A stretch of DNA of 64,000 bases, from the NCBI GenBank assembly GCA_942486035.1, contig CALNXK010000008.1, positions 3,543,501-3,607,500 of the forward strand. The letters run 5' to 3'. Source of the stretch: Porites lobata. Taxonomy: Eukaryota; Cnidaria; Anthozoa; Scleractinia; Poritidae. Each line of letters opens with the position of its first letter. Positions within the stretch are counted from its first letter, which is position 1. The notes under the pieces were generated by a model that ran no database searches, was not told where the DNA came from, and saw only the letters and a list, made by a program, of their open reading frames with translations. Positions 36,361 to 49,309 of the stretch are shown piece after piece. A program made the position numbers and the translations under genes.

Positions 36361-37556
36361 AGCGGCGGAAATGGAACCAGGGTCTTGGTCAACACCTAAA
36401 AGACGCTTTACCTAACGTGCGTACGGAGCCGCAGTAGCCGGGAAATAAAAAACGCAACCATAAGTGAGTTTAGTACCGGCTTAAAAGTAGCAAATCTAGG
36501 GAACAATTTCTTTTACGGTTAACTCTTTTAATAATATTTAATACTTATATTGCGCTTTTTCTATAAAAATACTCAAAAGCGCATTACAATATTATCAATA
36601 ACTAAATTAAAAACCAGTAAAAGTACCCGGTAAAATTACAATATTTAAAAATAAATAAATAAATAAATAATTAAGTAAATAATCTAACTATAAAAGCCTT
36701 CTTAAATAAATATGTTTTAACAGAGCGTTTAAAAGAGTCGATTGATGTTTCCTATCTTATTGGCAGAGGAAGACTGTTCCATAAAAAGGGGGCAGCCATC
36801 GATAACGCGCGATATCCTATTTACGGCTATCGGTTAAAATTTTTCAATTTTTACGGCTATCGACTAAATTTTTGGCCGTTTTACGCCTATCGGTTAACCT
36901 CATTGAGACCCTCCCATATGTACACCTGGGCGAAGAGAGACAAAGTGGAGCAAAGTGCCCAGCCTGCGTAGCTGGCGGTATTGTGTAGTAGTCGAGTGAG
37001 ATTTGGCGGCGGAGCCGTTGTAATATAGTCGAGTGAGATTTGACGCCATTTCTGCAATTTGGTCATCAATTATGCTCTTTTTAAAGGGGAAACCACAATC
37101 AATTACGTCTTTTCCAGTATGCCATCAGACATCTGCTCCCTTAATTGGGAAATATATGCGAACGATCATCTAACATGATTTACATATGTATGGCCCTGGA
37201 CCAATTTGCTTCTCCGCACACTGGTGTGCGGACTATTCAAAATACCGGGGTTTTCTGGCAGGTGGTATTTCAACCGCCTCGTCCCTACGCCCTTTTTTTG
37301 GAACACGGCTCCGCCGCCAAAACTTAAATCCCGCACCCACACAATACCGCCAGCTACGCAGGCTACAAAGTGCCTTGTCTAAGGAAACAACGCGACTTGA
37401 ACCCCAGACCTCCAGATCCTTAATCTTCATTATAGCAAACACAAATTCAACTCTTTCTTCACTTATAATTGAGGTGACTCGGGCCACGGCTAACATAAAG
37501 GTTTATGATTATTCTCTCAAGTTCTGCTGGTAAGCCATGCAAACATTACCCTTCCC

Positions 37557-37595
<39 letters not shown>

Positions 37596-37860
37596 TCATT
37601 CAACTCTCTTTCATTCTCCTACGTTACGTAGTGTTAAACAATGGTTCCTTAGGATGTAACATTCTATTTTTGTGCAAAGTTCAGCCGCTGGCGTTCCTTG
37701 TTTTCTTCGTCCCATGTGGGCCTTAGAAGAATGTAATCAGTCTGACAGTTTCAGATAAACAGGAAGTGTAAATCAAATCCTTCCCAAATGCAACCGCCTC
37801 AGCTTTACAGGAATAGTGCTGAATAGCAGTAACTTCCTCGTTTTCCCTACTCTTTCAGTT
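36361..37860. other. Intron-1 segment kept in copy C, lost in E
   Basis: A sequence near 37610-37830 resembles intron 1 of copy D (46150-46370), so it is ancestral intron and E has a deletion. A (ca)n microsatellite lies at 37565-37592. No coding signal is recognised. Confidence 0.55.
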
Positions 37861-38140
37861 TCTTTCAAAAGAGGCAAAGCGAGCAAAAAAATTCTTTAGG
37901 ATCACTGGCTTTGATCACGGCACGTATGAACTGAGTGAGAGTTGACCTCTAGTAAAAGGCGCCAAACATTGCGATCACCTTTTTCTTTTAAAAGGTTTGT
38001 TTTTTCCCCTAAGCTTAAATGATTCAATTTTAAAAGTTATTTTAAATTAATCAGGCTTTTGATTCTGTTTTGAACTGCATATGGAATTTAAAATTGAGAA
38101 AAATTGAAGACGAGGGATAGTTTAATGAGTATGCAATTAC

Positions 38141-38392
38141 CTGTAGGTGATCCACTCTGCAACATCTTCAACACAGAATCGATGGTTTTTTTATGACCAT
38201 CGACTACTATACTTTTCGCAGCTCGATGTTGTCTTCTCTCTGTTGATTTAAAACTTGAAGCATTTGACGATGAACATGAAGTTCGATCTCGACGTGAATC
38301 AACGCCACGAAACAAATTGCGAGAGTGACTGAAAATATCGCGGATGAAAATTGCGAGGGGTGAAAGACTTGAGGTGTCTTTGATTTCTCCAT
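38141..38392 (-). pseudogene. Copy C exon 1 (membrane anchor and stalk), frameshifted
   Basis: MEKSKTPQVFHPSQ precedes the anchor SSAIFSVTLAICFVALIHV and the stalk to NIELRKV. A 5-base insertion relative to copy E then brings an immediate stop; the stalk end HKKTIDSVLKMLQSGSPT continues in another frame up to |gtaatt. All else matches copy E closely, so the break is recent. Confidence 0.85.
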
Positions 38393-38499
38393 GAACAGAA
38401 GAACATTAAGGAAACGAGTGCTTAAATGTCAATGATTTTTAGTTCATTTGCAGCTGGGGTTATTGTCGCCCTGAGTGGCTACGACAGCGGAAATGTTTT

Positions 38500-38580
38500 A
38501 TGGGTCTCGAATTTAATTTCTTCTATTTGACCTGGTCTCCACTGACAATATTGGCTATTTTCCAAACAACTAAAAATTCA
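38500..38580 (-). promoter_or_regulatory. Conserved upstream block with CCAAT box, copy C
   Basis: The minus strand reads TTGGAAAATAGCCAATATTG about 158 bases upstream of the ATG. The same block lies at the same distance from the ATG of copy E and, altered, of B; D has a CCAAT at about 47095. A proximal promoter is inferred. Confidence 0.45.
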
Positions 38581-39115
38581 CTTATCTGCCAGCTTAACTA
38601 TTTTCACGTAATCTTAACCTCAATTTCAGATGTCTAGGGTCAATTTAAACAGTCACGGACGTAAACTTAATCAGTTTTAGGGTTATTTGTCCAAAGCCAT
38701 TCACCACATCGCAAAATTTTGATGATGGTTTTCATTTATAGTGAAAAGGTGTCTCTTTATTATTAATGGCTATTATTTCATTCAAGACCTCAGGTCGTAT
38801 TTGTAATTACATTCACTGGAAAGATATTAAAGGTTGGACCGATGGTGATGATGATGATATTTATCAGACCCCCCCTTCTCGCCTCTATTAAAAATACGGA
38901 ATCAAGGCCACTGTGGAACACTGCTGGTTATTATAAAACTGCTGTTATTCAGGGGAAGACCTCGAGGTGTTTGCGCCGTCTGATAATTTGTCTCACAGAT
39001 ATTCAAGATGGGATTGAAAAATTTCTCATAACTTATTGTTTTTTTTTTGTTCCGGTAAGGTTCCAGGCATTTCTGTTTTTTAGAAGAGGTTAAATTGCGT
39101 GGCAGGCGCAAAACA

Positions 39116-39140
39116 GGGGAGGGGAGGGGAGGGGAGGGGG
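39116..39140 (+). other. G-quadruplex-type tract
   Basis: Five runs of four or five G are joined by single A. It lies about 720 bases upstream of exon 1 of copy C and is followed by a C/T-rich partner tract. Confidence 0.6.
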
Positions 39141-39929
39141 AGAAAAGCGCGAAAGGGAAAGGGAGAGGAAGTCCCTTTCCCTCTCTCCCTAATCCCCTCT
39201 ACCTTTTCCTTCCTTCCCCTCCCCTTTCAAAGCCTGTCGCGCAGGTTATAAGTGGTTGCTTGGCATGAAAGGAGCGCAGCAAATGTTACTGCCTGGTCAA
39301 TTTCTAATAGATAAAGGTAAGGTAATAGACCAGGGAAGCCCTCGTCAACGCGGACATCGTGTGATTCCAGAATGAATCGTGCACGTGGCGGCTCTTGAAG
39401 GCTGAATCGCGATGGAGGTCGATTCAACGAACCTCGCACAGTCAACTGCGCTGTTTTTATTAACAATAATAGCTTTACAAGGAACCAACTAAATGTACAT
39501 AAAATACTGTACTTCAAAGTAATGCCAAGTAAAATAATCACAAGCATTGAATCCTTCTCGGTTATTAACTAATACATCTTTACGTGATCAAGGGATTTGA
39601 TTCTGCAACTGGTTTATGCGAGAATGGGGGTGGTTTGGTAAAAAAAAAACCAAAACTACTTGTGCTAGGTCAAAATGTACAGATATAACAAAAACCAAGT
39701 GAAAAATTACTAACATCAGGGGACTCAGAAATTTTATCCTGAGATATATCGAAAGAAATTGCTTGAATTTCAGTAATAAAAACACTTAAATGCAGGAAAC
39801 TGTGTAATCATCGCCAAATTAATTTCCAGTTTCCTTAGGGGGTGCATTTTTGGACATTTTGGACATGATTACTCTAAATCTGGGGAAACTGAACGCTATC
39901 TAACAATTTTAATTCCTTTGCTTTTCCAG

Positions 39930-40146
39930 CGAGTGCAGCTGTACAATGAGTATGCAGCTTGGGCCATTCGTAGAGCAAGTTTTGAGCTGTTTATGTATTT
40001 ATGTTTATCCACTTAGCGCTTCGGAAATTCTTCCGAATTGTACTCACAACAGCTATGATCCATATGACAGCGGAGTGTATTACATGACAAAGATAGAGCG
40101 TTCAAAACCGCGGAGGAAACGCTTCCTGGACTATTTGAGGCTCTGA
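39930..40146 (+). pseudogene. Plus-strand coding-like relic, copy 3
   Basis: It follows ...tgcttttccAG. One frame is open across about 70 codons (MSMQLGPFVEQVLSCL ... NSYDPYDSGVYYMTK) to a stop at 40146, so this copy might still be a terminal exon. It converges on FReD exon D, about 0.7 kb away. The family is not recognised. Confidence 0.4.
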
Positions 40147-40825
40147 AATAACAAAACTAATTACCAAGGGAAAGTTTAAACCAAAAGTAATTAAACAAGA
40201 AGTGACTGAGATAGATGCTATAATTAAAGGTTCTTTAAATCACGACCACGACCACCACAGTGCATGGTGCAAAGAACTTTGGAACAAAAACCTAAAATTT
40301 TTAAGAAAAAACTCAATTACCCCTCCTCATCGATACCGTGAGGACCCTCTTTGAGCGTGAACTGAAGCGGAACTTGGAAATTAAGTTATAAATGGAAGTC
40401 CATCGTTTGAGTAAGATGGAAGGGACTGCATGTGAGATAATTGTAGGCTTATATACCACATTCTAAAGATTGAACAATATAACAAGAAGTGACTGAGATC
40501 AATGCTATATTGATAGGTTCTTAATCACGACCACGACCACTACAGTGCAAGGTACAAAGAACTTTGGAACAAAACGTAAATATCTAAGTAATGGGGTCTC
40601 TATGCGCTAGTTCTTCTTTAAATCTTGAATTTTTAAAAAAAATTGATCGGTTTAAGAACGAATAGTCGGTAAAATTTCAATTGAAATGCCTTTAAGGTTT
40701 CTAGGTGTTTTAAACGAATGATCATTGGACTAGCTTTCTCATGTAGCGTTCATGTCTTTTCTTTAGAGAAATAATTTGTGCTGGTCCGAATGACAACGGG
40801 CACTGTTTGTAGCAAAATAAGTTCA

Positions 40826-41982
40826 TCAAGCATGTCCATAACATTTGAGTTTGCCTAATGTGTGATAACCTTCCTCATGTGATTGATCCAAGTCTCCCAG
40901 TCTGATCTGAGTCACAGGAAGAGTAGACTTGTCAGTTAGTAGACCGCTGTCCGCTCTCCAACCGCTATCAGATCTGTCGTTGTAACAATTACAATTTTTA
41001 CCATTGGAGCAAGAGTTTGTTACTCCGCATGCGCACATGTTGTTATATCCCGTAGCTCCACCCCAGTAGTTCATGCGTGTTCCGTCACGTGACACCCACC
41101 AGGCACCATTCTGCTGTACAAATTGAACATCATTATTGCATTCGAACTTGATAAACTGTTCACAGTTCTGTGAGACTCGAGTGAGTGCTGCCAGCTGAGC
41201 GGTGCTAACTCCAGTGTAAGTCACATCTTTCCTGTAACAACCTTCACTACTACATCCTGGACTGACGCTATTCACATGAGTTCTACTCTCACTGTCGTGA
41301 CTTATGACTGTCACGCCAACTCCTCCCTTGTCACTCATGTCACAATACACACTGAACGGAGCCACGCCTCCTTTGCCATCAGGGTCAATAATATAATTAC
41401 CTGAAGTTTTTCCTCTGCATCTTGATTTTAAATCGCTACAGGATGTGGGTTTACGTTTGGGCACTTCGACAACAGATGATGCTTCAATAGACCGCAGCGA
41501 GTTTTTCGCTATGCATGTATACGAACCAGCATCATTTGGAGAAACGTTTGTCAGAAGCAAGGTTCCGTTTGAATAAACAACATGATTTTGAGGCATTTGT
41601 TTACCCACTCGATTCCAAATGATCTCTGTCGAACCCTTAGCTGTGCAATGCAAGATCACTTTGCTACATTGTAAGGCGCTCACTTTGTTTGGAGGAATGA
41701 TCATGAATTGTAGCCTGTTAATCACCATCACCAAGGCGACAGCAGAGTCATCTCCAAGGAGATTCTTTGCTGAGCATGCGTAAGTCCCACTATCTGCTTT
41801 AGTTATACTGCGGATACTCAGGTTTCCATTGGCTATTGAGCTTCTCTTTACCGGTAACTTGCTGAACGCTTTCCGCCACGTCACTCTCGGTACGGGCAAA
41901 CCAGTAGCTTTACACTGCAGGCTCACATTTTGTCCTTCTTCCACTGTGATCGATGATGGTGTATGAGTGATCAAAGCGCGTA
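40826..41982 (-). CDS. Gene D exon 3: Ig2-Ig3-fibrinogen-like domain
   Basis: A 1157-bp intact exon from ...tttaaAG|TA (VRALITHTPSS) to KLKCYGHA-stop. Two I-set Ig domains are followed by a CASPR-type FReD. The Ig half is clearly diverged from all other copies (for example IIPPNKVSALQCSKVILHC), while from GNYIIDPDGKGGV onward the FReD is nearly the same as the rest. That mosaic suggests gene conversion of the FReD or faster change in the Ig part. Together with 45388-45990 and 46656-46905 it gives an open frame of 669 codons plus stop. Confidence 0.9.
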
Positions 41983-43321
41983 CTTTAAAACAGAAATAGT
42001 TGTACATCAGACATGTAAAAGAAACGGGGAATCCAAAACAAAATAATCGACAAAGGAAAACTCAGGCATGCAAACTTATAGTGAGTCAAAGCTAGTGTCA
42101 ATAAATGTGGTGTAATTTTTTTGTTTATATATTTTTTCTTTTCCAGAAAATTCCCAAAAACTGTAACGGGTCGCCACTTCCATAAAATAACCAAAATAAA
42201 AGCGACAAGGAAGGATACAAGAGGCTTGCTCCTCAAAAGCGCAGAAAGAACATTCAGTCACTCTGGAGTTCAAAATTCGTTCTACTCCAACTCTAATTAT
42301 GATTTCATTATTGTACTTTTTAGCAGAATCTAGTCAACGTGTCGGGGGTACTGTCGTGTAAAAGCTCAAATACATTGGTTGAAAATATCGAGTAATATAA
42401 TGCGTTGTTGTGTGCCGTTTGTTCATGTGGAGATGGCAATTTGTCAAGAAAAAAAGGTTTTTTCACCGCCGGCTTTACAAGGTCAGCTTACTGAACTGTT
42501 TTTTAGATCTAACACCAGGGGCGTAGTCAGCCATTTTTTTCCTTTTAAGCCCGAGTTGTAAAAGACCTGGGACCGGTTGTTTTAGATGAAGAAAATACTG
42601 TCATAGCACTAGCCCATCACCTGGGTCATAGTCAATATCAGAGAGGAATATTTGACCATAATACTAATAATACCCTTTTTGACTTAAAGATCTCTACTAC
42701 ACACATGTATGTAGCCCTTAAGGTTTGTAGAGATGTATTTCTGGCTTGTGTGGGCTAGTAGCAAGGGCTCACACTGAGACGTTTTGTCAGTATCAGAGAT
42801 TGCACATGTCATGTTTTCACGCTTCTCGTTGTGCAAAATCATATCTCTTTGGAGTCGCAGTGGACACTGACCTGGCGAGGAGGAAAATGAGCTAAGTGGC
42901 GGCTTTCTCAGTTGTAAGGTCTTCATAATTTCTTAAAACAGTTGTTTTGCTCAGTGTAAACTCAGTAAGATGTCGGCAAAATAGAACTGCAGAGCGAGGC
43001 TAAGTTTTAGATCAGTCGCCGATCTTCACGTAAAATGAAGTTAAGAATCATTCAGATGGATTGACTTGTTCGAGGCTGCATTTTTACATCGATTAATGCA
43101 AAAATAAACGTAGTTAACTAGGGCACGAATTTAAAGACATGAAATTAAATTTTTTTGTAGGAGCAACTTGGCTATTGTATTATTTCAAAGTGGTCGGGCC
43201 AATTCCACAAAAAAGGGAAGAAAAACAAGCAAAGAGAAAATGGTTTGGTAAATGTTATCTCGACACTTGAATAAAACACGAAGACGACGAAACACATTAT
43301 CATATCAGCATCTACGACAAG
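41983..43321. other. Intron 2 of gene D, left part
   Basis: Part of a 3.4-kb intron. No exon or named repeat is recognised here before the LINE fragment. Confidence 0.4.
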
Positions 43322-43570
43322 ATGGATGACTTCAACTGCCAGATCGTCCGTTTTCCCCATATGGACAGCAACTTCCCAGGCAATCCGGCCCATAGAGTAT
43401 ACACATCTCAGCTGGTGAGGTATTGCAGGATTTTTACATCAAAGGTGGACTTCATACACAGGCTCCATCAGCGCTCGTCACGCCTCCGGCAACAAGGCTT
43501 CAAATATACCTTGCTACTAAAACCACTTACCAAATTCTTCAACCGTCAGGGACAACCAACGAGAATATAG
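43322..43570 (+). mobile_element. LINE reverse-transcriptase C-terminal fragment
   Basis: The frame MDDFNCQIVRFPHMDSNFPG ... VYTSQLVRYCRIF ... DFIHRLHQRSSRLRQQGF matches in pattern the tail region of non-LTR reverse-transcriptase proteins (the 'YISQLVRYAR' motif type). Only the last 82 codons remain, with no upstream polymerase, so it is a dead 5'-truncated copy in intron 2 of gene D. Confidence 0.65.
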
Positions 43571-43584
43571 TTCAAAACCACTAA

Positions 43585-43930
43585 ACATAGCATTGCTAAA
43601 TGTATTTTAGTATTTAAACCGTAGATATAGGCATATTTTTATCCCCTAAAAATTTTTCATCTGTTCGGATTTCCTAGCTGAAAGTCTAATGATCCGAAAA
43701 TTACAGGGAACTATAAAACTTACCTTTTCGAAAATTTCAGCCAGAAAAAAGGCTTCCGAAGATTCTAGTTGACCTTTTTGGGGGTAAAATCCTTTAAAAA
43801 TGGGCAATTATACCATTTTTTAGATGTTCGAAAATCCTATAAAGTCTCAAAAATATTTTCCGAAAATTCTAGATCTCAAATCGTCCTCCGAACAGATATT
43901 TTCCAAAAATTGACTTTGGGTGCCCCTGAA
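43585..43930 (-). repeat. Dispersed repeat R2, copy 2
   Basis: This is the inverted partner of 13441-13850. It directly follows the LINE fragment, so it might be that element's 3' part, but the other copy has no LINE fragment next to it. Confidence 0.65.
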
Positions 43931-44349
43931 CCGTCATGGTGCAATTATTGGTAAGTATGGTACTACACTGCGAGAGTTGAAAACAGCGGTCACAGAATAA
44001 AGAACACCGTCGTATCCTTTGTAATATGTTATTAATTATTATTATAATTAACATTATTATTATTTTATTTCTGTCATGTTTTCTTTAGTTAGATGCAAAT
44101 GTGCGCGCTAGCCTCCATTATGTAGTGCGCGTGCTGTCTGTGCCAATATCCTAACTGAATGACTCGGAAATCCAGGAAAGGGGACTTTAGGGAGTTAGAA
44201 TCTAAAAAATCTACCGGGGAAGTATGCCCATTGACCCCCAAGAAGGGTGCGTCTCTCGGGACTCGTTAAGGAAATCGGTCCGCATTTATCCTATAGATCC
44301 GCACCTGGAGTATTACACAGTTGCACAGTTGTTTTGAATTATATTCAAT

Positions 44350-44520
44350 GCCTGCAGTTCACTCCTTTTTTTTTTTAACTTTTCACGCGCTTTAAACATG
44401 CTTTGAGTTATCGAAGGTAAAATTGTATAGAGGTTATGATCTGAAGGGAAACAAAAATTACTTCGAGTTACTGGGAGGTTCGAATAAGCGAGGGTTCGAG
44501 TTATCAGGAAGTCGACCGTT
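44350..44520. mobile_element. Tigger-like MITE fragment, copy 1
   Basis: It shares 'tttttttaacttttcacgcgc', 'cgagttat' and 'ggaagtcgac'-type ends with 48570-48735. Motifs such as GGTTCGAGTTATCAGG resemble Tigger/pogo terminal repeats. Confidence 0.55.
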
Positions 44521-45387
44521 TATGTGCCAATTTTATAAGCCCATCACCGCGACTACAATGAGTTGTATTCTGACATCCTTTCACGATAGGACATGAGCCC
44601 ATTTTGACCCAAATTAGGGTTAAGCCCGGGCTTAATGGCTTTAAAGACAGCCACGCCCCTGAAAAAAGTGCTAAATGCTGAGATTTGTGTGAAATTTTGG
44701 CTTTGTCATAACGTAGACAGGCATAATTTGTTAATTTCTTGACAAGTCAATGCGTAATTTCCTCGCGATCGAAGTTTAGCGGACTTTTTCTTGGCGGTGA
44801 ATTAAGGCCCCAGATAAATTTTTACATCATAGGAAAGAAGGCCATTTGTACTTATCGGGAAAATTAATTTCAAGTCATTCTGAGTTATACCGCATACGAA
44901 AAAATCTTCTTGAAAATCTGCTCCAAAATGAGATTTTACTGACAACAATGAAATATTAGCGATTTTCAAAGACTTGCCGGGAATTAAAAATAACCGTTAT
45001 AATCCTCTTATTAGGCTTAAATCATTTGTCAATACCTCCTGCGTAAACATATAAATTTTAAAAGCCCTAAGTTCTTTCTGCGCTTTTGAGGAGCAAACTT
45101 GCAAGAGGATGAGTTTTTTTTGTACTCGCATGGAGTGAACGAATACTTTTTTAAAAGCGTTATCTTTTAGCGTGAAATTGAGTAGGGATCCGTGCCTAGG
45201 TCGGTGTCCCTAAGAGGTATAATTTCAAATTTTCGCGATGAGTATCCCGCTTCTTTTACATGAGAGGTCCCCCGATATTTTGGCGAACTGAATGAGACTC
45301 TCTTCCAAAAAACCCATTCCCAGGGCCCCATGCAGAATAAATGTCTATTCCACAAGAGGTGCTCTGAGGAGGCGTCTTTCAACTCAC

Positions 45388-45990
45388 CTTGGACAGTTAA
45401 CGTAGCCGATGATGTCATCACTCCAAGAATATTTTCTGCTTTACACGTGTACATTCCACCATCCTGTGACGTAACATCTTTTATCATGAATGCATTGCCT
45501 GATTGAACAATTCGTTTGTCATTGGGAAGACTGGAATTCTGCTTTAGCCACTTGACCTGAGGTGCGGGATTGCCTTTAACATCGCACTGAAATGAGGCTA
45601 TTCCAGTTTCATTTACCACCATAGATACCAGAGGTGACACAATAGAAGGCGCTGAGATAGACTCACCAGGATCGCCCTTGGGTCCTTGAGGTCCCTGATC
45701 GCCTTTAGGTCCAGGTGGTCCCTGAATTCCTTGAGAACCTGTAGGTCCCTGTGGTCCCTGAGGCCCACGTGGACCATACTTGCCTGTGGGACCAGGCCTG
45801 CCTCGTCTTCCCTGAAGCCCTGGTGGACCGGGCCTACCTTGTCTTCCCCTGATTCCTTTTGGGCAGTAGACTTTACAAGCAATGCTCCCTAAGGCCGATT
45901 GAATTTCTTCCCTGATGATGTCACGGTTAGAGCTTTCACTGACGTTTGAATTCTTGTTTTGCACACGACGTTTTTGACGAATGTGAGTAT
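45388..45990 (-). CDS. Gene D exon 2: furin site, collagen helix, Ig1
   Basis: A 603-bp exon from ...atttcAG|AT to CAAG|gtgagt. Residues about 88-91 are RQKR, a furin-type site just outside the stalk. Two Cys (C122, C126; CKVYCPKG) precede 22 Gly-X-Y triplets (about 129-194) and may link chains in a trimer. Ig1 follows (QCDVKGNPAPQVKWLKQN ... GMYTCKAEN). The layout of anchor, stalk, furin site and collagen recalls shed membrane collagens, ectodysplasin and gliomedin; this is an analogy of form only. Confidence 0.9.
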
Positions 45991-46655
45991 CTGAAATATA
46001 ATGTAATGGCAATCCATTTATTTTCAAGAATTAACCTTCATTAGCGAACACAAGTTTAACTCCTTCCTCACTTATAACTCTGCTTTCTCGGTCTACTGCT
46101 TGCCGAAGGTCTGTGGTTGTTTTCAGGAAAGGTTTGCTTCTAAGCTACCCCCAACCCCCTCTCCTCACCCCACGTTCGTTCTCCAACGCAGGGTAGGCTT
46201 AACGAATGGTTCATTGAGCTGTAACTAAATATTCTGTTTTGTGCAAAGGTCGACCGAGAGTGCTCCTCGTTACGTGCTATATGGGCTCAGAGGTGACTGA
46301 ATTTGACATAAACAGGAAGTGTTAATCAAATACTCACGCAACGGCGTTTCAGCTTTACAGGAAAACAGCTGAATACCTTCAAATAGTAATTTTTTCCTCT
46401 GCTCTTATAAAAGAACCCAATTTAGCAACAATTCTTTAGGATAACTCCAAAAAGTCACTACAAAAAAAATCATTTCCATGTGCGAACCAACCTTTTTTTT
46501 AAAAGAAAACTAGTGTTGTTTTTTTATCCTGGGCTTACGTGATTGAATTGTGAAAATTACTTTAACTAACCTTTTTTTTCGAAAGTTTATTTGTGTGTGG
46601 ATGCCATAAAAAATTAAGAATATGTTGACGAAGGTATATTTAATTTAATAGTTAC

Positions 46656-46905
46656 CGTCAGGTGATCCATCATGCAACATCTTCAACATAGAATCGATGG
46701 TTTTTTCATGGCGACCCACTATGTTTCGTAGCTCGATACTGTCTTCTCTCTCTTGATTTAAGATTTCAAGTATTTGACGATGAGCACGAAGTTCGACCTC
46801 GACGTGAATCAACGTCACGAAACAAACAGCAAGACAGGCTGAAAAAAATGCGGATAAAAACTTTACGTTATTGGAGACAAGATGCGCCGTCTTTGATTTC
46901 TCCAT
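46656..46905 (-). CDS. Gene D exon 1: type II membrane anchor and stalk
   Basis: MEKSKTAHLVSNNVK is a short basic tail. Residues about 16-35 (FLSAFFSACLAVCFVTLIHV) form the membrane segment. The rest, to SPD before |gtaact in phase 1, is a charged helix with spaced Leu and Ile that could coil as a trimer and nucleate the collagen. Basic-inside charge predicts the C-terminus outside. This is the only complete undamaged copy with its standard start. Confidence 0.85.
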
Positions 46906-47039
46906 GAATCGAAGATTGCGAATTAAACTTTCACTGAATGGTGAAATACTTTAGGGGGATCTTTAGGGGAACTGCAACTGAAGTTGTTATACGCAATCAC
47001 CAGTGAAGGTTAGATTTGTTGTTTGGATCTCGGATTTTA

Positions 47040-47115
47040 TCTTATATCCCCAGGCCCCATCTGTCATGATCTGACCTCGTCTTTTCTGATAGCATTGGAT
47101 ATTTTTTTACTATGA
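47040..47115 (-). promoter_or_regulatory. Upstream block of gene D with CCAAT
   Basis: A diverged form of the block seen upstream of C and E, with CCAAT (minus) about 190 bases before the ATG. Support comes only from similarity between copies. Confidence 0.3.
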
Positions 47116-48569
47116 CGCAATTAAATTTCTAGTACGGTTTTAGTGATTGAAATAAGAGCTTATAGATGGAAATTTCTCACAATGCAAAAGAGCGAGAATA
47201 TGAAAACTTGTGCTATATTTGCTTTATTAATACACATTTTACTGTATAGCAGAAAAGCCTGGAAGGAGAATGATTAAAAGTCGTTAAACGAGAACGACAA
47301 TGATGGTGATGACTTTTTTAAAAAAACTTTTTGATTGCTGACTATGAGAAACATGCAATGTGTGGCAATTTGCATTGAAGGTACTTTTAAATTTGCGGTA
47401 CGTATCGTATTTTCAGTTCTCTCTCCGTTTTTTTCTTAAGAGAGGCCGACCTCGATTGAATCCAAAATGCTTTAGATGACGCCATGATTGCCAAGAGTAG
47501 AGTTACTGCATGGAATAATTGTATGATCTTGAAATTATTCGCACAGGTCATGACCGAAGATGTTGTTAACTTTGCCGATCAAAGCAAAACTGATGCTGAA
47601 TCTGAACATCATATTTACAGCTTTTATACGGGGAAGAAGTTGCTTCAAGTTGCTTCAGTGCCGGGCTTTCAAGATAACTGAGAGGTGCATAGACCCCCTT
47701 CGAGAGAATGACTGAGACTAGAAGGAGCTTTGCAACTTTTTAGTATTTATTTCCTGTAAACATGACCCGCCTAGATTAGCTTAGCTACCCGCGGGCATGT
47801 TATAATTGTACTTTTACCCCAAAACACAATAAAAAAAAATGTATGTATGTAAATGTATAGATTTTCCAGACATTTTCCGCAATTTGTCCTGGGAAATTTT
47901 GGTCGGCAAGAAGGAAAAAAATTTTACATGCAACACTGTATATTTTCACGCGGTTGTTTACTCGTCAAGATGGCCTCCAAAACCGTAATTACCGTAATGA
48001 TTCGATTTAGCGCCCTCCTTCCGATCACCGCCCCCCTTCCCTTTCGAATAAGCCCACCCTTAAAATGTTTTGTTTTTTTTTTAATTAAGAAGCGCCCCCA
48101 TTCTAATATTATATAAGAGTACGGGTACGTATCAACCGAGGTTCATCTTGAATAGCTCACAAACAAACGGTAATGCCACATTACAAAAATAGTGGTCAAT
48201 GCCCATGGTCTTATGTCCATGTGAGTGCATAAATTCTTCAAAAGAATGATCTCTTCTTCAAATTTTGTGGCGATCGCTCGGTTGGTCGTGAGGAAGGATC
48301 CAGGGACCACAAGTCCGTTTTCCAGTTTCCTTGATCCATTCACCTTGACTTGACTTTGTTCTCACTGCAGGCTTTTTTAAGAAAGGTGAATATAAGGGAG
48401 GAAAGTTCCAACGGCTCACACCCAGCAATTTGCAAGGTAAGTCCATCACGTTAACTGAATATTCGTTTGTTTCTCAAAAAAGAATTAAGCATCCTGTCCC
48501 GAATAAGCGCCCTCCCTTGAGGCACTAAAAGTAAATAAGCGTCCTGGGCGCTAAATCGAATCATTACGG
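47116..48569. other. Spacer, nothing recognised
   Basis: Upstream flank of gene D. A plus-strand frame at 47484-47681 and others have no recognised domain. The words 'aatgattcgatttagcgcc' (near 47998) and 'gctaaatcgaatcattacgg' (near 48553) mirror each other about 550 bp apart, so an inverted-repeat element may span 47980-48570. Confidence 0.35.
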
Positions 48570-48735
48570 TAAGTCTTTTTTTTTTACTTGTCACGCGCTT
48601 AAAACATGGTTCGAGTTATTGAGGGTAAAATTATATAGACGATGACCTGAAGATAAACAAAAATTGGTATTACTTCGAGTTAGCATGAGGTTCGAGTCAG
48701 TAGCGAAGGTTCGAGTTATGGGAGTCGACTGTATA
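48570..48735. mobile_element. Tigger-like MITE fragment, copy 2
   Basis: It is homologous to 44350-44520 and ends in 'gggagtcgactgta', a Tigger-type terminus. No coding capacity. Confidence 0.55.
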
Positions 48736-49309
48736 CAAGTATATATATCCTTTTTAAACGATTTTTCTCTTATTCTGCGATTAGAATATTCCGTATATTC
48801 CATGTTTTGTTTTACAATATTCTGTAATTTCCGTCTTTTAGTATATTCCATATTTTAGAATATTCTGCCATTACGTTCCATCATTCCGTCAGTCCGGCAT
48901 TCTGCCCAATAGGGTCACCCCTCGAGCACGGCTTAGCTTTAGCCAAACAGTCACAGCTGAAATCCCCAGTTAGTCTGCCCAGTTACCAGCAGTTCCTTCG
49001 ATTCGGCACAAGAAGACTCAAAGGCAAAATCCGACAGAAATAAAACTGAAACTTAATTTGCTTTGTGTCTTTTAAGAAACAGAAAGAAACTGTACGTGTT
49101 ATTTAAGAGTATTTAAAACGCCAAAGTTGATCCTGCCAGTTTTGGCGTAGAAAGACAATAATTATTAGCAATTTCGGTTAGATCAAATTAGTCACGTTCT
49201 GACTGTCGTGCTATCCTTTTGGGCGGGCAAAGGTATTAAGGGAGGGCTGCGTTAAAGAAATGTCCCGGTTAAAGATAATGCCAATCGTTTCTTGTTTCAA
49301 TAAAAATGC

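Larger units (their letters stand above)
38760..40600. repeat. Family intergenic block between C and D
   Basis: It matches 1-640 plus 3063-3150 on the left of the window, 24056-25140, and 60160-62640. It includes the G-rich tract at 39116-39140, the TTAA-element empty site near 39420, and the relic exon at 39930. It forms part of the D/C versus F/E segmental duplication. Confidence 0.75.

Noticed and set aside
49122..49140. GTTGATCCTGCCAGT, identical to the start of 18S rRNA
   Set aside because: Only about 15 bases match and no rRNA sequence follows, so it is chance or a tiny fragment.
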